From positions 35,223,480-35,287,479 of the forward strand of contig JALIGW010000005.1 of the NCBI GenBank assembly GCA_023053685.1: a stretch of DNA of 64,000 nt. The letters run 5' to 3'. This stretch comes from Diadophis punctatus similis. Its lineage: Eukaryota > Chordata > Lepidosauria > Squamata > Dipsadidae. The notes below the pieces were generated by a model. The model searched no databases, was not told the DNA's origin, and saw only the letters and a program-made list of their open reading frames with translations. Shown here one piece after another: positions 35,901 through 49,043 of this stretch (position 1 is its first letter; each line of letters opens with the position of its first letter). Made by a program: the position numbers and the translations under genes.

Positions 35901-38119
35901 GAATATTCTCTCATTTCTTGAATATAAGAAGAAGGCTACTCTGAAAGCTTTTCTTTATTTGGGTTTTTCCTTACATAAATAAAATATTTTTTGTCTAATA
36001 TAAGCACAGCAAAGGCTATCGGTGGTTAGCCGTCATGTTGATTATATGCTACTTTAGAAAGACAAGCTTTTAATATCACTTGTTGTGGCAAGGCACAATT
36101 ATGTTTCTATTCTGTTTATGGGCTTTATATAGGCAAATATTTCCCTGGACTGCATTTGATCTGAGGTAATATTAACTCTTTCTATTTTCAGGATTCTTCT
36201 AAATGCTCCTGAATCTGGGAAACTATGTTATATTTTATACATTTAAAAATCTGATTTTGTAGTGTTCTAGTTGGAGATCTTCTGTCATAACCAGTACTGG
36301 ATAATTTCAAGTAGATTTTCTTTTAATTGGGCTCTTTCAAATAGTTCCAAAAATAAAGCAGGGCAATTGCCCAATCAAATCAACATCGATTTAGAAAATT
36401 GGTATTTCTCATTGAAGGGAAAATCAAATAACACAGAAGTAATTCACTCAAATGGCAGGTTCCTGTGATTAGTCTTGAAAACAGAATCCTATTACACCTT
36501 GATGGGGGAGGAATCTTATAAACAATGATATGGCTTTCATAATCTTCTACAGTAATATTTACTAAAGCATTTTTTTCCCATTTGAGGTCAGCATGGCAAA
36601 AGGAAGCCAAAGCAAGCAGTCAATGTGCCAGAGTCACACCTTGTAACTCATGTTTTTATATCTGATGATTCTCTTCTCTCCTTTTCTTTCTTAATTCTGT
36701 TTTATGTCTGTTTCTTAAGAAGGAAGAAATAACACTTACTAAAGCTTAAACAGTTTTGCTTCAGAGGATTTTTGGCTAAGTTGAGGTCCACATAAAGAGC
36801 ATAATGCTGCTATGGTCCAGCAGGTTGATCTGCTTCACACAGAATTGCTGGAAAATATGGTTTTACAATAAATGAGCATATTGGAATTAGATATTCTCAA
36901 GAATTTATATTTATTTATAACGGATGTGGTAAATAGGCATGCTCCATCTTGACACTTTATGAAGAAATATTGGGGCATATTCAGATTCCTTCAACCAGCC
37001 ACCTTGTTTTGAGATTTAAAAATAGAGGACTGCTTCTCTTGAACTAGGCATTTCAAAGAGATGCAGTGATTGAACCTTCATGAAATGAAGCACCTCATTG
37101 AACTTTGACAATCCTGTTTTACAGTTCAGCTGAAGAATCCAAAAAAGGAAAAAGATGGGTAGACATGAAATGCAGGAACATAGAAAACTGACTTGGTCAA
37201 GAATCAAAACTTGAAAATACATTAAAATAATAAACATTTTCATCAAACATTTTAGCTGGAAATTTTTTTACAATATTGCTTATTAAATTGGGTGGATCTC
37301 TAACCCATATATAGTACAATACTGGATAAGTAAATTTTCCAGTTACATTTATTTTTGGAATAAAGCTTAACTACCTATCTCTCATACTAGATAGAAAGGA
37401 TTGCTTACAGTACTCTACTGCATCACTGAATAATGGAATCTATTTATTGAACATCTTATTTTCTTACATTCTCATCTGGAATATTTTCTGTCTCATTTCT
37501 GCAATTAGTTTTTCCAGATAAAACATTGTGTTTTGAACAATGAACCACTTTAATTTTTAAATCTGTCTGGGGTACCATCCTTATTTCACCATGCCAAGTC
37601 AAATTTCATGCCCAAAGCACAATAGTAGCTTAAAAACTGCTGCTTGTATAATAGTTATATATGAGGCAACTCTGTCATTTGTTTGAAAAGCATATTTGTT
37701 TAGATAGTGTTTTTAATGTGTCTGAAATGGCTGCGTGTTCTTTCATTATCTAGAAGCAAAACTGAAGCAAATGACTGAGGGGATTAAATAGTCTCCTAGG
37801 ACTGGATGATTGGACACTTCATTGTACAGTCACTTGATGGCAACTTGAATTAGGACTACAAGGCAATTGGATGGGTTAATGCAAACAAGCATATGAGTCC
37901 CAAAGTGCTAAAAATTAATTGGATACTTTTAGGATAAGAATCAGATTCCCCTGTAGCAAGGCAGTTTATTGGCAACAGGAATATGTGGGTGAGTGTCCAC
38001 ATTTAATACCATCTGATTTGTCTACTAGCAAACATAACACCTCCTTTCAGTTCAGCAGTGAAATCAAATCAGGCCATTTTAATTTTTTTAATGATTTCCT
38101 TTGTTTTTGTTTTGTTTTT
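32986..38119. other. AT-rich non-coding sequence
   Basis: About 5 kb with no gene and no recognised transposon. A 19-bp tandem duplication (ATTTTTCACATGCCAAAC) lies near 33270-33308. A GAATAGAATAGATT segment near 35281 may be the worn end of the repeat seen at 9739. Confidence 0.55.
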
Positions 38120-39237
38120 TAAAAGTAGTAGTGGGGGGATGGTGGTGGTGGGTGAAAGGGAAGCTCCAGGCGACGGCGGTGGGCGGCGGTGGGTGGGGTG
38201 GCCCTCGGAGCCCTGAGAAAGTGCAAGCTTTCCGGATGGGACTTACACAAAGCGCTGTGCTGCGAAAGACTCTCTCTCTCAGGCAAAAGCAGCAGGGGGG
38301 AGAAGCAGCAGCCGCTGACCTGGAGAGCACATGATGGAGCCTTCCACGTGTTCTCCTGCGACCTGTTTTCTCTCCCCCGCTCTGTTGCTGGGAGAGAGGG
38401 AGAGAGTCTTTTGCAGCACTGCGCTTTGGGTCCTGGTAAGTCCGGAAAGGGCTGCACCAAAGAGAAACAGGATTCAACTTGTTTCTCTCTGCCTGGCTTT
38501 CTGGATGGGACTTACACAGAGAAACAGCCAGGTTGAAGGCTGGTACTTTCAGCGCCCATGAGGAACTGACGCTTGGAGCAGTTTTGGAGCTTGTTTAGGA
38601 GGAGCACCGCTCCTCGGCCCCAGCCATGCATTTTCAAGCCCAGGCTGCTTGGAGTGAAAAGCCATTGCAGTAGCACAGGCTTGAAAACGCATGGCTGGGG
38701 CCGAGGAGCGGTCCTCTTCCTCAACAAGCTCCAAAACTGCTCCAAGCATCGGTTCCTCATGGCGGCTGGCATGGCTTCCCCTCTGCCATCAGACGTGGGA
38801 GGAAGGTACGTTCACAAGCTCGGTATGGACAGTGAAGGGCCCACGGCAAGTTCCAGCAATGGGGCGGGGGGCTAGTGTGACCATGACTTACCTGTAGGCA
38901 GGAGGAGGCAGCTCAGTTGAGGCACAGGGCAGGCACCATGTGGCAACTGGGAAGGCAGATTAGGCAGTGAGGAGTGAGTGAGTGGGTGGGGCAGTGCCAA
39001 AAAATCCCCCCCCAAAGTAAAAAACAAGATGGCGATGCATGTGCAGTGCCAAAAACTCAGTTTCTGCGCATGCGCAGAAGAAAAAAAACCCAGAAAAAAA
39101 TTCCAAAAAAATAATAAAAAAATTTCCCAAAAAAGAGATGGCTCCGACAGAACTGGTTCCGTGACATCATTGTGACATCACTAGCGGCTTGCTACTGATT
39201 TGGGCGAACCGGTCGAACCAGGAGGAACCCAACTCTG
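38120..39237. mobile_element. GC-rich composite repeat ending in a hAT MITE terminus (family D, copy 3)
   Basis: The right end (about 39165-39237: GACATCACTAGCGGCTTGCT, GGGCGAACCGGTCGAACCA, GGAGGAACCCAACTCTG) matches the right end of the 58903 element, so this is a third family D copy. A matching left terminus and target duplication were not found. Inside are two inverted repeats: about 38225-38283 against 38392-38450 (AAGACTCTCTCTCTC with its complement), and about 38570-38640 against 38680-38755 (around GGCCCCAGCCATGC). An NRF1-like CTGCGCATGCGCAG lies at 39064-39077. Frames up to 129 codons are not considered genes. Confidence 0.65.
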
Positions 39238-41038
39238 GTGAAGATGTAGCAAGCATTCTTCTAGTCAATGTATAATAATTGGACATATATCCATATTTCA
39301 AACTCTCCACTGGTAGCTAGTTGTTTCCTTGTCACTATTAGTTAAATAGTTCTTTTAAAATTTATTTCATCATTTTAAGTGATTTATGTCCTGATTTCCT
39401 ACCTCGATCTGATCAACAAGGCCTTAAGATAAGCTTTTAACCTGGGCAAATATACTGTGCACAACATAATAAAAATGCTAATAAAATTCATAGTGGTGTA
39501 ATGCATTATATTTCTTTGTCTGCCATGATAGCCACATGAATTGTATTCTGGTTATTAAAAAGATCAAGAAATTGCTTTGACTGTATATAGATCATGAGAG
39601 AAGGAAGAAGCTATATTTGAGTAATATAGTACTTAAGGATAAGACTAAAATTTAATGAACAGATTCATCAATATATTTGGGTTACAAAATTCAACACTGT
39701 CCTCCCCCTAATCCTTTTTTCTCTCCTTGTTCAGGGTCTTGCTTGATGCAATTATGTAATGTTTTGGGAGATACAATTATAGAAGAAAGCAAAGGAAGAC
39801 AGCATTCAAGAATATGTTCTTTAGTCTTGACTTTTCTCTCTGACATGGATCATACTGGCTTTTTATCAGTCCTTAATTGTTTATATTTTTTATGGATGTC
39901 TGTCTTGAATGCCCTCTGGGTAGAAAGGCAGAATGTAAGGAATAATAATAATAATATGTAGTGTGATTGAACTGTTGGTTGAGGACTTAACTGCTGACAT
40001 CTGTCTGCAAATGATATGACAGGATCCTGGAGAAACCTTATAACTACCCTAATGGTACCACAAATTTGTCAATCAAATGTATATAATAATATCAAACTGT
40101 CTTAGACTGAGATTTAATTGAGAAATGATTGTTTTCTCTTGGTAGGTCTTGCTGTATCAAAGTTCCCTCATAAAAGGGCTTTCTTCAGAATTTTTCTGTT
40201 AGCCTCCAAGCAACAAAATTGCGGTGTGGCTTTTTTCATTAATAATGAAGAAAATCAATGCAGCAGTTTTCTCCCTTAGGTAAAAGATAAATAGGAAGCA
40301 GAAAGGGGGGGGGGGACACAGAAAGGTAGGACGAAAGAAATACCCATCTCTCTTTTGCTAGAACAGCATCCTTTCACATAGCACATTATTTTTCCCAGTG
40401 AGTATATTGAGGCAACTTCACATAAGCTGTAGTTCTTGAGCCGTAGGCAGAACATGGTATTTAAAAGCAAATGGATCAGACTCCATAGTTTAGGATACAA
40501 AGCTGCTTTCCCTCCCTACTCCTATTCCCTTTAAATCTGTGTAAGTCAACACATTCAAATTGCTCCCCTTCAAACACACATTTTCTATTTATGAAATTAC
40601 TTCAAGAATCTAACCCTGATTTTTCCTCCCCTTCTAATCAAGCTATATTAGTCTGTACCATGGCCGCAATTGATAAATTGGGTGAAATGGTTATGATTAC
40701 AAATGAAGAACCACCTTTGATCACCCTCTTCTTGGCAAGCCTGAGGTTGAAATAAAGCCCGGAGGGAGAAGGAGGGAAAGAGTTTAGCGAGAAGAATATT
40801 CATTTGGTGGAGAGTCTCAGGCAGCATTTTTTTTAATTTCCTCAAGGCAAGAAGATTGATAATATACATTAGTACAGCTAAACTGTAGCGATTTGTATAT
40901 TTCCCCATGTCAACGTGCTTACCATTATAAAGAAATCAGTGGTTACCTTACTATTTGATGCATCAAACTGATGCTTCTCTTTCTCCCCGACTTCAGTATT
41001 TTTTTCCTCTGTCTCTGTCTGTCTTCCACCCCACCTCC
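39238..41038. other. AT-rich non-coding sequence with a worn LINE tail
   Basis: The stretch at about 39870-39957 (ATGCCCTCTGGGTAGAAAGG, then GAATGTAAGG and AATAATAATA) looks like the end of an L2-like tail. A poly-G run lies at about 40306-40315. No gene was recognised. Confidence 0.5.
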
Positions 41039-41064
41039 ATGTGTGTGTGTGTGCGTGTGTGTGT
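41039..41064. repeat. (GT)n microsatellite
   Basis: About thirteen GT units with one GC interruption. Confidence 0.9.
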
Positions 41065-41212
41065 TTGAAAAAGCAGTTTATTTCAGGGTGTTTTTTTTAA
41101 GGAAATCCTAGATGACTGGAATTCTTTTCAACTATTCTGGTCAGTTATTTCAAGCAAGAGTATGGTTTTGCAATGCCTTTTATTGTGGGTGTGCATAGTG
41201 GGTGTGCATTTA

Positions 41213-41434
41213 TAGCAATAGCAATAGCACTTAGACTTATATACCGCTTCATAGTGCTTTACAGCCCTCTCTAAGCGGTTTACAGAGTTCAGCATATTGC
41301 CCCCAACAATCTGGGTCCTCATTTTACCGACCTCAGAAGGATGGAAGGCTGAGTCAACCTTGAGCCGGTGAGATTTGAACAGCTGAATTGCTGAACTGCA
41401 GTGCTGCACTTTAACCACTGCGCCACCTTGGCTC
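41213..41434 (-). mobile_element. tRNA-derived squamate SINE, copy 4
   Basis: A near-full-length copy in reverse, from TAGCAATAGCAATAGCACTT to CCACTGCGCCACCTTGGCTC. It is very close to the copy at 61134, suggesting a young subfamily. Confidence 0.93.
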
Positions 41435-41573
41435 ATACTTATGCACTATGTATTCCTGAAATGACAGCATTTTCAGATCAACTGCTTTTACAGATAGTCT
41501 GTATAAGTGTATAATGTCTACATGTATAAGTGTGTGGCTAAATGTTAGTATCTGGAAGACCTGAAAGTTTACA

Positions 41574-41963
41574 CAGGCAGTCTTCAACTTTCAACCATTT
41601 ATTTAGTGGCCCTTCACGTGATACAATGGCATGAAAAAGTGACTTATGACTGTTTTTCAAACTTACGACTGTTGCAGCATGCCCATGGCCTCATCATCAA
41701 AATGTGGATGCTTGGCAACTGACTCACATTTATGACAGTTGCAGGGTTCCAGGGTCATATGATCACCTTTTGTGACCCTCTGACAAACAAAGTCAACGGG
41801 AGGCCAGATTCACTTAATAACAATGTTATTAACTTAACTGCAGTGATTCACTTAACAATTGTGGGAACAAAGTTGTAAAATGGGGCAAAAATCACTTAAT
41901 AAATCTCTCACTTAGCAACAGAAATATTGGACTCGGTTGTGGTCATAGGTCGAGGACTACCTG
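41574..41963. mobile_element. MITE with CAGGTAGTCCTCGAC-type ends (family E, copy 1)
   Basis: Begins CAGGCAGTCTTCAACTTTCA and ends AGGTCGAGGACTACCTG, which are inverted repeats of each other. Inside are repeated 'acttaacaattg' and 'gtcataagt' phrases. TACA flanks both sides (41570-41573, 41964-41967); whether this is a 4-bp target duplication or part of the ends cannot be decided. It resembles a palindromic repeat I recall as widespread in squamates. The superfamily is not proven. Confidence 0.8.
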
Positions 41964-41970
41964 TACATTG

Positions 41971-42298
41971 ATGTTTACTGGCTTAGAAGCAATATGTCAG
42001 GGTTCCCCCCACCCTATCCCTCAGCTCCAGTGGGGCAACACTGAAGCATCATGATGGCTTCCGTCAGGTCGGCTTCAGGTTTGACACAATGTGATGGACT
42101 AAAATTGAAACAACGATTGAATTATTTATTGAAGAAAAAGAAGTAGGAAGCATGCTTTGCACAAGTTATTTTTACAGGTTTATTTACTTATTGTATTACA
42201 ACCAAGTTGTTTAACCAATCCCTGCCAGGCTAGATGCAGTGTTAGGTTAATTTGTCAATAGTATATACTGTCTCCTTCATAAATGTCACTTTCATTGA
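41971..42298. other. non-coding sequence between two MITEs
   Basis: Nothing gene-like; includes a short GC-rich CCCCCCACCC tract near 42006. Confidence 0.5.
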
Positions 42299-42306
42299 CC
42301 TTATTT

Positions 42307-42695
42307 CAGGGGTGGGTTCCTCCCGGTTTGGACCAGATCGCCCGAACCGTTAGTGACCCGCTGGTGATGTAATTTTAGCATCACGGATCCGGTTCTGTCT
42401 GTGCCAGTCCATGCTCGCCGCCATATTTTTTTCTGAATTTTCGGCCGATTTTCCTGTGTTTGGATGGCTTCACAGCATTCTGTGCTTTGAAAAAAGCCCG
42501 CCCGCCCGCCCCCGGGTTAATACTGACCTTTATTTCTTCTCCCGAAGCACAGCTGATGAGCTCCTCAGCTGTGTTTCGGGCTGAATCCACCTTCTGAGCA
42601 TGCACGGAAGTGAAATCGCATGAGGAGATGCGCGTGCGTGCACATGAAATGTCGCGACACGAATCGGTGGCAAAGGTAAGTGAAACCAACCCCTG
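42307..42695. mobile_element. hAT-type MITE (family D, copy 1)
   Basis: A 389-bp element with a perfect 8-bp duplication, CCTTATTT (42299-42306 and 42696-42703). It starts CAGGGGTGGGTTCCTCCCGG and ends GTGAAACCAACCCCTG. An internal hairpin, CCCGAAGCACAGCTGATGAG with CTCCTCAGCTGTGTTTCGGG (42541-42580), is shared with the 58903 copy. This copy lies in the opposite orientation to 58903, since its left end matches that element's right end. Confidence 0.93.
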
Positions 42696-42703
42696 CCTTA
42701 TTT

Positions 42704-43991
<1,288 letters not shown>

Positions 43992-44074
43992 ATGAATCTT
44001 TAAACTAATATAGTGACTTTTTTCTTACATATATAAACATATATGTATGTATCTATGTATGTAATGACTGCTCA

Positions 44075-44430
44075 CTCCATTTGACTTTGAGGGATTTACA
44101 AAACCTACAGAAACAGTAAAATAGTTAAAAACCTAAAACACAGCCTAGGCTAGAAATATCCATAACAGCAACAATAAACCGTAACAGGAGTCTACCAAAG
44201 CATTAACTCCAGGCTTGGGAACAAAGTCAAGTTTTAAGGGATTTCTGAAGCTCAAGGAGAAAAAAGACCATCCATATCTTGTGTGGTAAGGGGTTCGTGG
44301 GATGCTATTTTAGAGGAGACACATCTACTGTGGCAGAACTACTAGGCAGATGGAAATTAATGGGGATAGGCAGTTCTTCAGATAAGCATACTCTATACCA
44401 CGAAGACATCTAAGAACATCAATTTGTACT
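44075..44430 (-). mobile_element. worn L2/CR1-like LINE 3' region
   Basis: Contains phrases typical of reptile LINE 3' untranslated regions in reverse: GGATTTACAAAACC, GTCAAGTTTTAAGGGATTTC, TGAAGCTCAAGGAG, and a degenerate counterpart of the 'GGGGCCGCCACAGAGAAGGC' region near 44325. No coding sequence is left. Identity rests on remembered consensus phrases. Confidence 0.45.
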
Positions 44431-44829
44431 TTGTTTAATTGTTACATATTAATATTCAAGCCAAAGTGGATAATTCTATCACTGAATGCATTGTTGAATG
44501 TGCTTTAGTATTGATATTTACAATAAATATGTTTGTATTTTATTTTAGTAGTAGTTAATTTGCAGTTGGTGTGAGGGTCATATATTTTGTAGCTTTTGGT
44601 AAAACAAATATGTTTCTGAGTTGAAAGTTGAAAACAGATCTGAGTATCTCCATGTGTGGGGGCTCTTCTTAAACTGGAGTTTATTTCACTCAACAATAGA
44701 AGCAGCTGACGCGGAAAAATATGACAGTGCAGGCTTTTATGCTTTTTTATTATTTATGGTGAGACTATTTAGAACAAGTATATATAACAAAGTTCTGGTT
44801 TTTACCTGTTGTCAATCTTCCTCCTAGAG

Positions 44830-45323
44830 CCGTGATGGCGAACCTATGGCATGCATGCCACAGGTGGCACGCAGAGCCATATATGAGGGCATGCGAGGCA
44901 TTGCCCTATGTCAGCTCCAACGGGCATGTGCATGCTGGCCAGCTGATTTTCAGCCTTCCTGAAGCCTCCCCATGCTTCAGGAAAGCCTCCGTAGCCTGTG
45001 GATGGCGAAAAACGGACCCAACGGGCCTACTGGAAGTTCAGAAACAAACTTCTGGTAGGCCTGATGGGCCGTTTCTCGCCCTCCCCAGGCTTCAGGAAAT
45101 CCACAGGCTCTGGAGGCTTTCCTGAAGCCTGGGCAGGGCAAAAAACGGCCCAATGGGCCTACCGGAAGTCCGGAAGCTTCAGTGAGGCCTGCATGCATGG
45201 GTGGGCAGCACGGGGGGCAGCATGGGGGGTTGTGTGCGCATGCACGGGGGGAGGGCATTGCACTATGGGTGTGGGTGTGCGCACCCTTTTGGCACCCAAG
45301 TAAAAAAAGGTTCGCCATCACTG
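44830..45323. mobile_element. hAT-type MITE (family C, copy 3)
   Basis: A 494-bp element with a perfect 8-bp duplication, TCCTAGAG (44822-44829 and 45324-45331). Ends are CCGTGATGGCGAACC and GGTTCGCCATCACTG. The interior is a large imperfect inverted repeat of blocks such as GGCTTCAGGAAA and GGCCTACCGGAAGT. Degraded versions of the ETS-type motif (GGCCTACCGGAAGTCCGGAA near 45157) survive. Frames up to 143 codons are palindrome artefacts. Confidence 0.93.
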
Positions 45324-45331
45324 TCCTAGAG

Positions 45332-47768
45332 ACTATATTTCCCTTTGACTCTTCTGCTAACTGTTTCCCTTTTACTCCAATTCCCTCCCCAATTTGGGAG
45401 TTTAACAAGATACGGAATGAAAGAAAAGAATGGGCTGAAATTTTACTGTAATGGGCTCAGCATTACTTACCCTTTTCCTGGATATGCTCAGCTGAACATC
45501 TGCTCCTTCTCTATTGGTGGAAGAACCTCTCTCAGGATCTTCTGCCTAGTCCTTCCCCATTATCAGGGCTTCACCATTGATAGCTGATGCCCACCTTCCC
45601 TCTTGGATATTGAGTGAAGCCACAGTCTGAAGCCAGCCAAGGTCTTCCTTTTGATCTTTAGAACTCTTCTCCCTCTGGGTCTTCACTTCTTCCTGGTAAG
45701 CACCCCTAGACTTTTTTGTTCCTTTCTGACCAGAAACTAACAACTGCTTCACAACAGTTTTTTTTCTAACTTTTATCTGCAGTCACTCCATTCACTCTGT
45801 TCTGTACAAACTCCTCTCCTCTCCCCTCCCCTCCATTCTCCTCTCTTTTCCACTCCTCTGTTTTCTTTTAAATTTTTAGTCAGATTGAAGAATGTCCTCC
45901 ACAACTGATGAAGTGTATGTCCTCCGAGGACTCTACCCTTAACATTATTTTGAGGTTGGATTAATTGGGCTGCTATCTCAACATCTCTCACATCAGCCCT
46001 GATAGAGTCAGGTCAGTTCATCAGACCTCACAATAGAACATCTGACCTACAAGACTATAATTAAGCTGCCCTTCCCTTTTCTACCCCTATTTGCTGACTC
46101 ATACCAGCAGGAGAGCAACCATGCCAGGCCATTAAAACCTCATGTGTCACATTCATTATGCATGAAATAGTATATGTACTTAAATATATGAGTAGAGTTT
46201 AATTAATCCTTTCACCTCACACTCTTTCAAAAGCTCTGTAACATTTTGGATTCAATCTCCAAAAAGTACTGGAGTGCACACAAATTTTGGCAAATTTGCA
46301 ATCTGAAGCAACTGCATAGTTTCCTTGGATTTCAGATATGCCCTCTGAAGAAGCTGCATATCTCAGGAAATTGCACATAGATTTTAAGGTATTGTAGTTG
46401 GGTCTTTGTTAGTGCTCAGGATGCTCCCAATCACTTTCTGGAGTTCAAACTCAAGGTGGTTGTGCCCCTCTCCTTAAATATGTAATCCGATCACAGTTGA
46501 TCAGAATCCTGATTCTGTGGGAGAAGGCAACAAGTATTCCTAAGTAAAGATCTCATTTGCAGAAAAGATCTCATTTGGCGGCAAGATGGAGGGAATCCAG
46601 CCTTCTATTTATGACAGCTAATAAATGGAGTTGAAGCTTAAAAATGTCTAAATTGCTATACTGGACAAGAAATATTTTTAATTTGGATATATTGTATACC
46701 AAATTTATTCAACTCAGAATATAGATGTGGGAGCTTACTTTGGAACACACACGTCACCACTATGTGTAGCAAATAAACACTAGACTTTAAAGATGTGCCC
46801 AAAAAACAGTGTAAAACCAGAAAAAAATACAACAATGATCAAGGTTGATTGTGACTAATAAGCTTCTTGTCTTTAATTTCTTCAAGGATTATTTTAATTA
46901 AAACTGCTTAAATGGGAGGGTGGCTTGCAGTAAAGCAACGTCTCAGCCTACAGTGCCGTTTTCTTTTCAAGGCCCTCTCCAGATCTCACATAATCTCTAC
47001 AGACATTCTTGGAAAATTAAAATGAATTTTAATTTTATGAAGAGTAAGTGCTTTGTTTGGAAATGTTCCTATTACCTAAAAAAAAGAAGATATTATCTTA
47101 AATCCCATCATTGTATTTGTAAAATGCTTTACTACTTGCACAAAACAAATCAAACAAAACAAAAATAATTTAATTCTTCTCATAGTACCCTTTATCTTGT
47201 TATACACAGGGTAAGAGAACTGGTCTGGCTGTCTTTTTTTAAAAAAAATTCTATTGAAAAAATATTTGGCACCTAGTTCTAATTTTTCAACTGAAAATAT
47301 GGATGAATGTGAAAGAAACAAAGTGTATAAAGTTTTGGCATTTAAGAAGAAAAAAATGTATTCAGCCCCACTTAAGATTTTTTAAAAAACTAAATTTTTC
47401 TACAGTAGTTTTCAGTTTTTTTTTCCCATTTCTTTTCATTCACCCTTTTTAATTTCACACAATCAAAGTATTCAAAAGTTCTGTCTGGTTGGAACATAGC
47501 TAAGTTCAAAATGTTTCCAATTTTATTAAGTCCTTATCAAAATGAAAGTACATCTTCAAACTGGACCATAGTGAATTAATTAAAGATCATTGAGGGATTT
47601 GGCAAAGCCCTAAAGAAAAGACTGAAAGCAATTTGGAAACCTAGGAGGAGGACCAGGGAGGAACCCGGGTTGTCTTTTGGGTAAGGGAAGTTCTGTGACA
47701 ATTGTCATCTCCGTCATTTGGGGGACAACATTCATATGTGTTCACCAGCCCCAAAGGTTGCCTATTTA
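45332..47768. other. non-coding sequence, nothing recognised
   Basis: Moderately pyrimidine-rich at 45600-45850 (repeated CTCCCCTCC), otherwise AT-rich. A short AAAAGATCTCATTTG duplication lies near 46547-46578. No gene was recognised. Confidence 0.5.
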
Positions 47769-47850
47769 ATTTAATTTAATTTTATTAAAAGTTCTTATAG
47801 CCGCCCAATCCCATAGGACTCAGGGCAGCGTACAGCAGGGATAAGAACAA
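47769..47850 (-). mobile_element. L2-like LINE 3'-tail fragment
   Basis: In reverse orientation: TTTAATTTAATTTTATTAAAAG, then TTATAGCCGCCCAATCCCAT and AGGACTCAGGGCAGCGTACA. This matches the 'CTGAG...GGGCGGC(ATAAATAAA)n' tail of reptile L2-like elements. Confidence 0.65.
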
Positions 47851-47934
47851 TGCAATTTCATTTTTTTTAAACCCTAAATAGAGTACATTTAAATTCCTCT
47901 GAATAAGAATGCAGTGAAACAATTAACTTTGCTG

Positions 47935-48072
47935 CTTGGATGCTGGCAAAGGAAGTCATAAATGGCAATCACATGACCATGAATGCTGTGGCCAATGTAA
48001 GTCTGAGGACCACTCATTCAGAAGTTCGAATGATTGCTAAACAAATAATCATTAAGCAAGAACTTCTGGTAC
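47935..48072. mobile_element. MITE relic (family E, copy 2, truncated)
   Basis: Phrases GTCATAAATGGCAATCACAT, GACCATGAATGCTG, GTAAGTCTGAGGACCA and CATTAAGCAAGAACT follow the order of the family E element at 41574 read in reverse. One terminus is lost and divergence is high, so this is an old copy. Confidence 0.6.
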
Positions 48073-48692
48073 ACTTTCAGAACCAGTTTAATGCTATTGT
48101 AACCTGTGACCCCACACTGCAAAAAGTTTATCTAGACAGACTTTAAATAACTATTGCTTGTTCTACTTCTGTTCTCATTTTGACATAGTGTACCTTAAAG
48201 GTATTGCATCTCCATCAGTGATCCAGTGTGTCACTACTGCTTCTACTTGAACTCGAAACACTTCAAGTGATAAAAAGGCTATTGTAATGATATTAAGACA
48301 GGTTGAAAGAGGCAAGATGATTTCACTGACATGTTTTGCTGTTCCTAAAATGTTCTGATTTCTTAAATCATTTGAACTAGTAACTGCTGTTAATCTCTCC
48401 CTTCAATACTGCAGTTACTGTATAAATCGATTGCATTGGTTAAGTGCTAAAGGAGGCAAAATGGTTTCTTTAGGTTTAATCAAATTAAAATAATTAGTTT
48501 GTGGTATGTGATTGCACTTTACAAACATTATGGATGTATTGCAATATCCAATTAAAACTTTGTTTATTTGTTTAGTGTAATTATTTTAGTTTTAAAGGAA
48601 ATAAAAGATGTCCAAGAGATTTGATGGGAAGAGATTTGGGGGATATTTGATGACAAGCCACTTATTACTGCTCCTTCCAAAGGACATTGTCC
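48073..48692. other. AT-rich non-coding sequence
   Basis: Nothing recognised. Confidence 0.55.
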
Positions 48693-48700
48693 TTATAGAA

Positions 48701-49035
48701 CAGGAGTGTCAAACTCAATTTCATTGAGGGCTGCATCAGGGTTGTGTTGACCTCAGGGGGCTGGTGTGGGCGTGGCCAGGGTGGGCATGGCCAACTTGAT
48801 ATCACTCATGTCGGGGGTGCCTGTGCAGGCCCGAGCACTCTGCCAGCAAAAACGGGTTCCCGAGTTCCGTTTTCGACTGAGACGGCCTCCTGCAACCCTC
48901 TGCCAGTGAAAACCTCCCGAGCTCCATTTTTGCTGGCAGAGGCACCATGGGCCGGTCCTTCGCTGTTTCCAGGGAGGCCCTATGGGTTAGATCTAAGCCA
49001 GATCCAGCCCCCGGGCCTTGAGTTTGACACCCCTG
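48701..49035. mobile_element. hAT-type MITE (family F, CAGGGGTGTCAAACTCAA ends)
   Basis: A 335-bp element. It begins CAGGAGTGTCAAACTCAATT and ends GGCCTTGAGTTTGACACCCC followed by TG. Flanks TTATAGAA (48693-48700) and TTACAGAA (49036-49043) match at 7 of 8 positions. These ends are a familiar amniote hAT MITE terminus. The GC-rich interior has a repeated CTCTGCCAG(C/T)(A/G)AAAAC block. The 105-codon frame 48744-49061 is a by-product. Confidence 0.9.
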
Positions 49036-49043
49036 TTACAGAA

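Noticed and set aside
41128..41436. A 'protein family' with the phrase VDSAFHPSEVGKMRTQIVGG repeated at 14371, 24958, 41128 and 61132
   Set aside because: All instances are the antisense reading of the same SINE core.
44832..45408. 97-143 codon frames on both strands
   Set aside because: They fall in the family C MITE at 44830-45323 and mirror each other.
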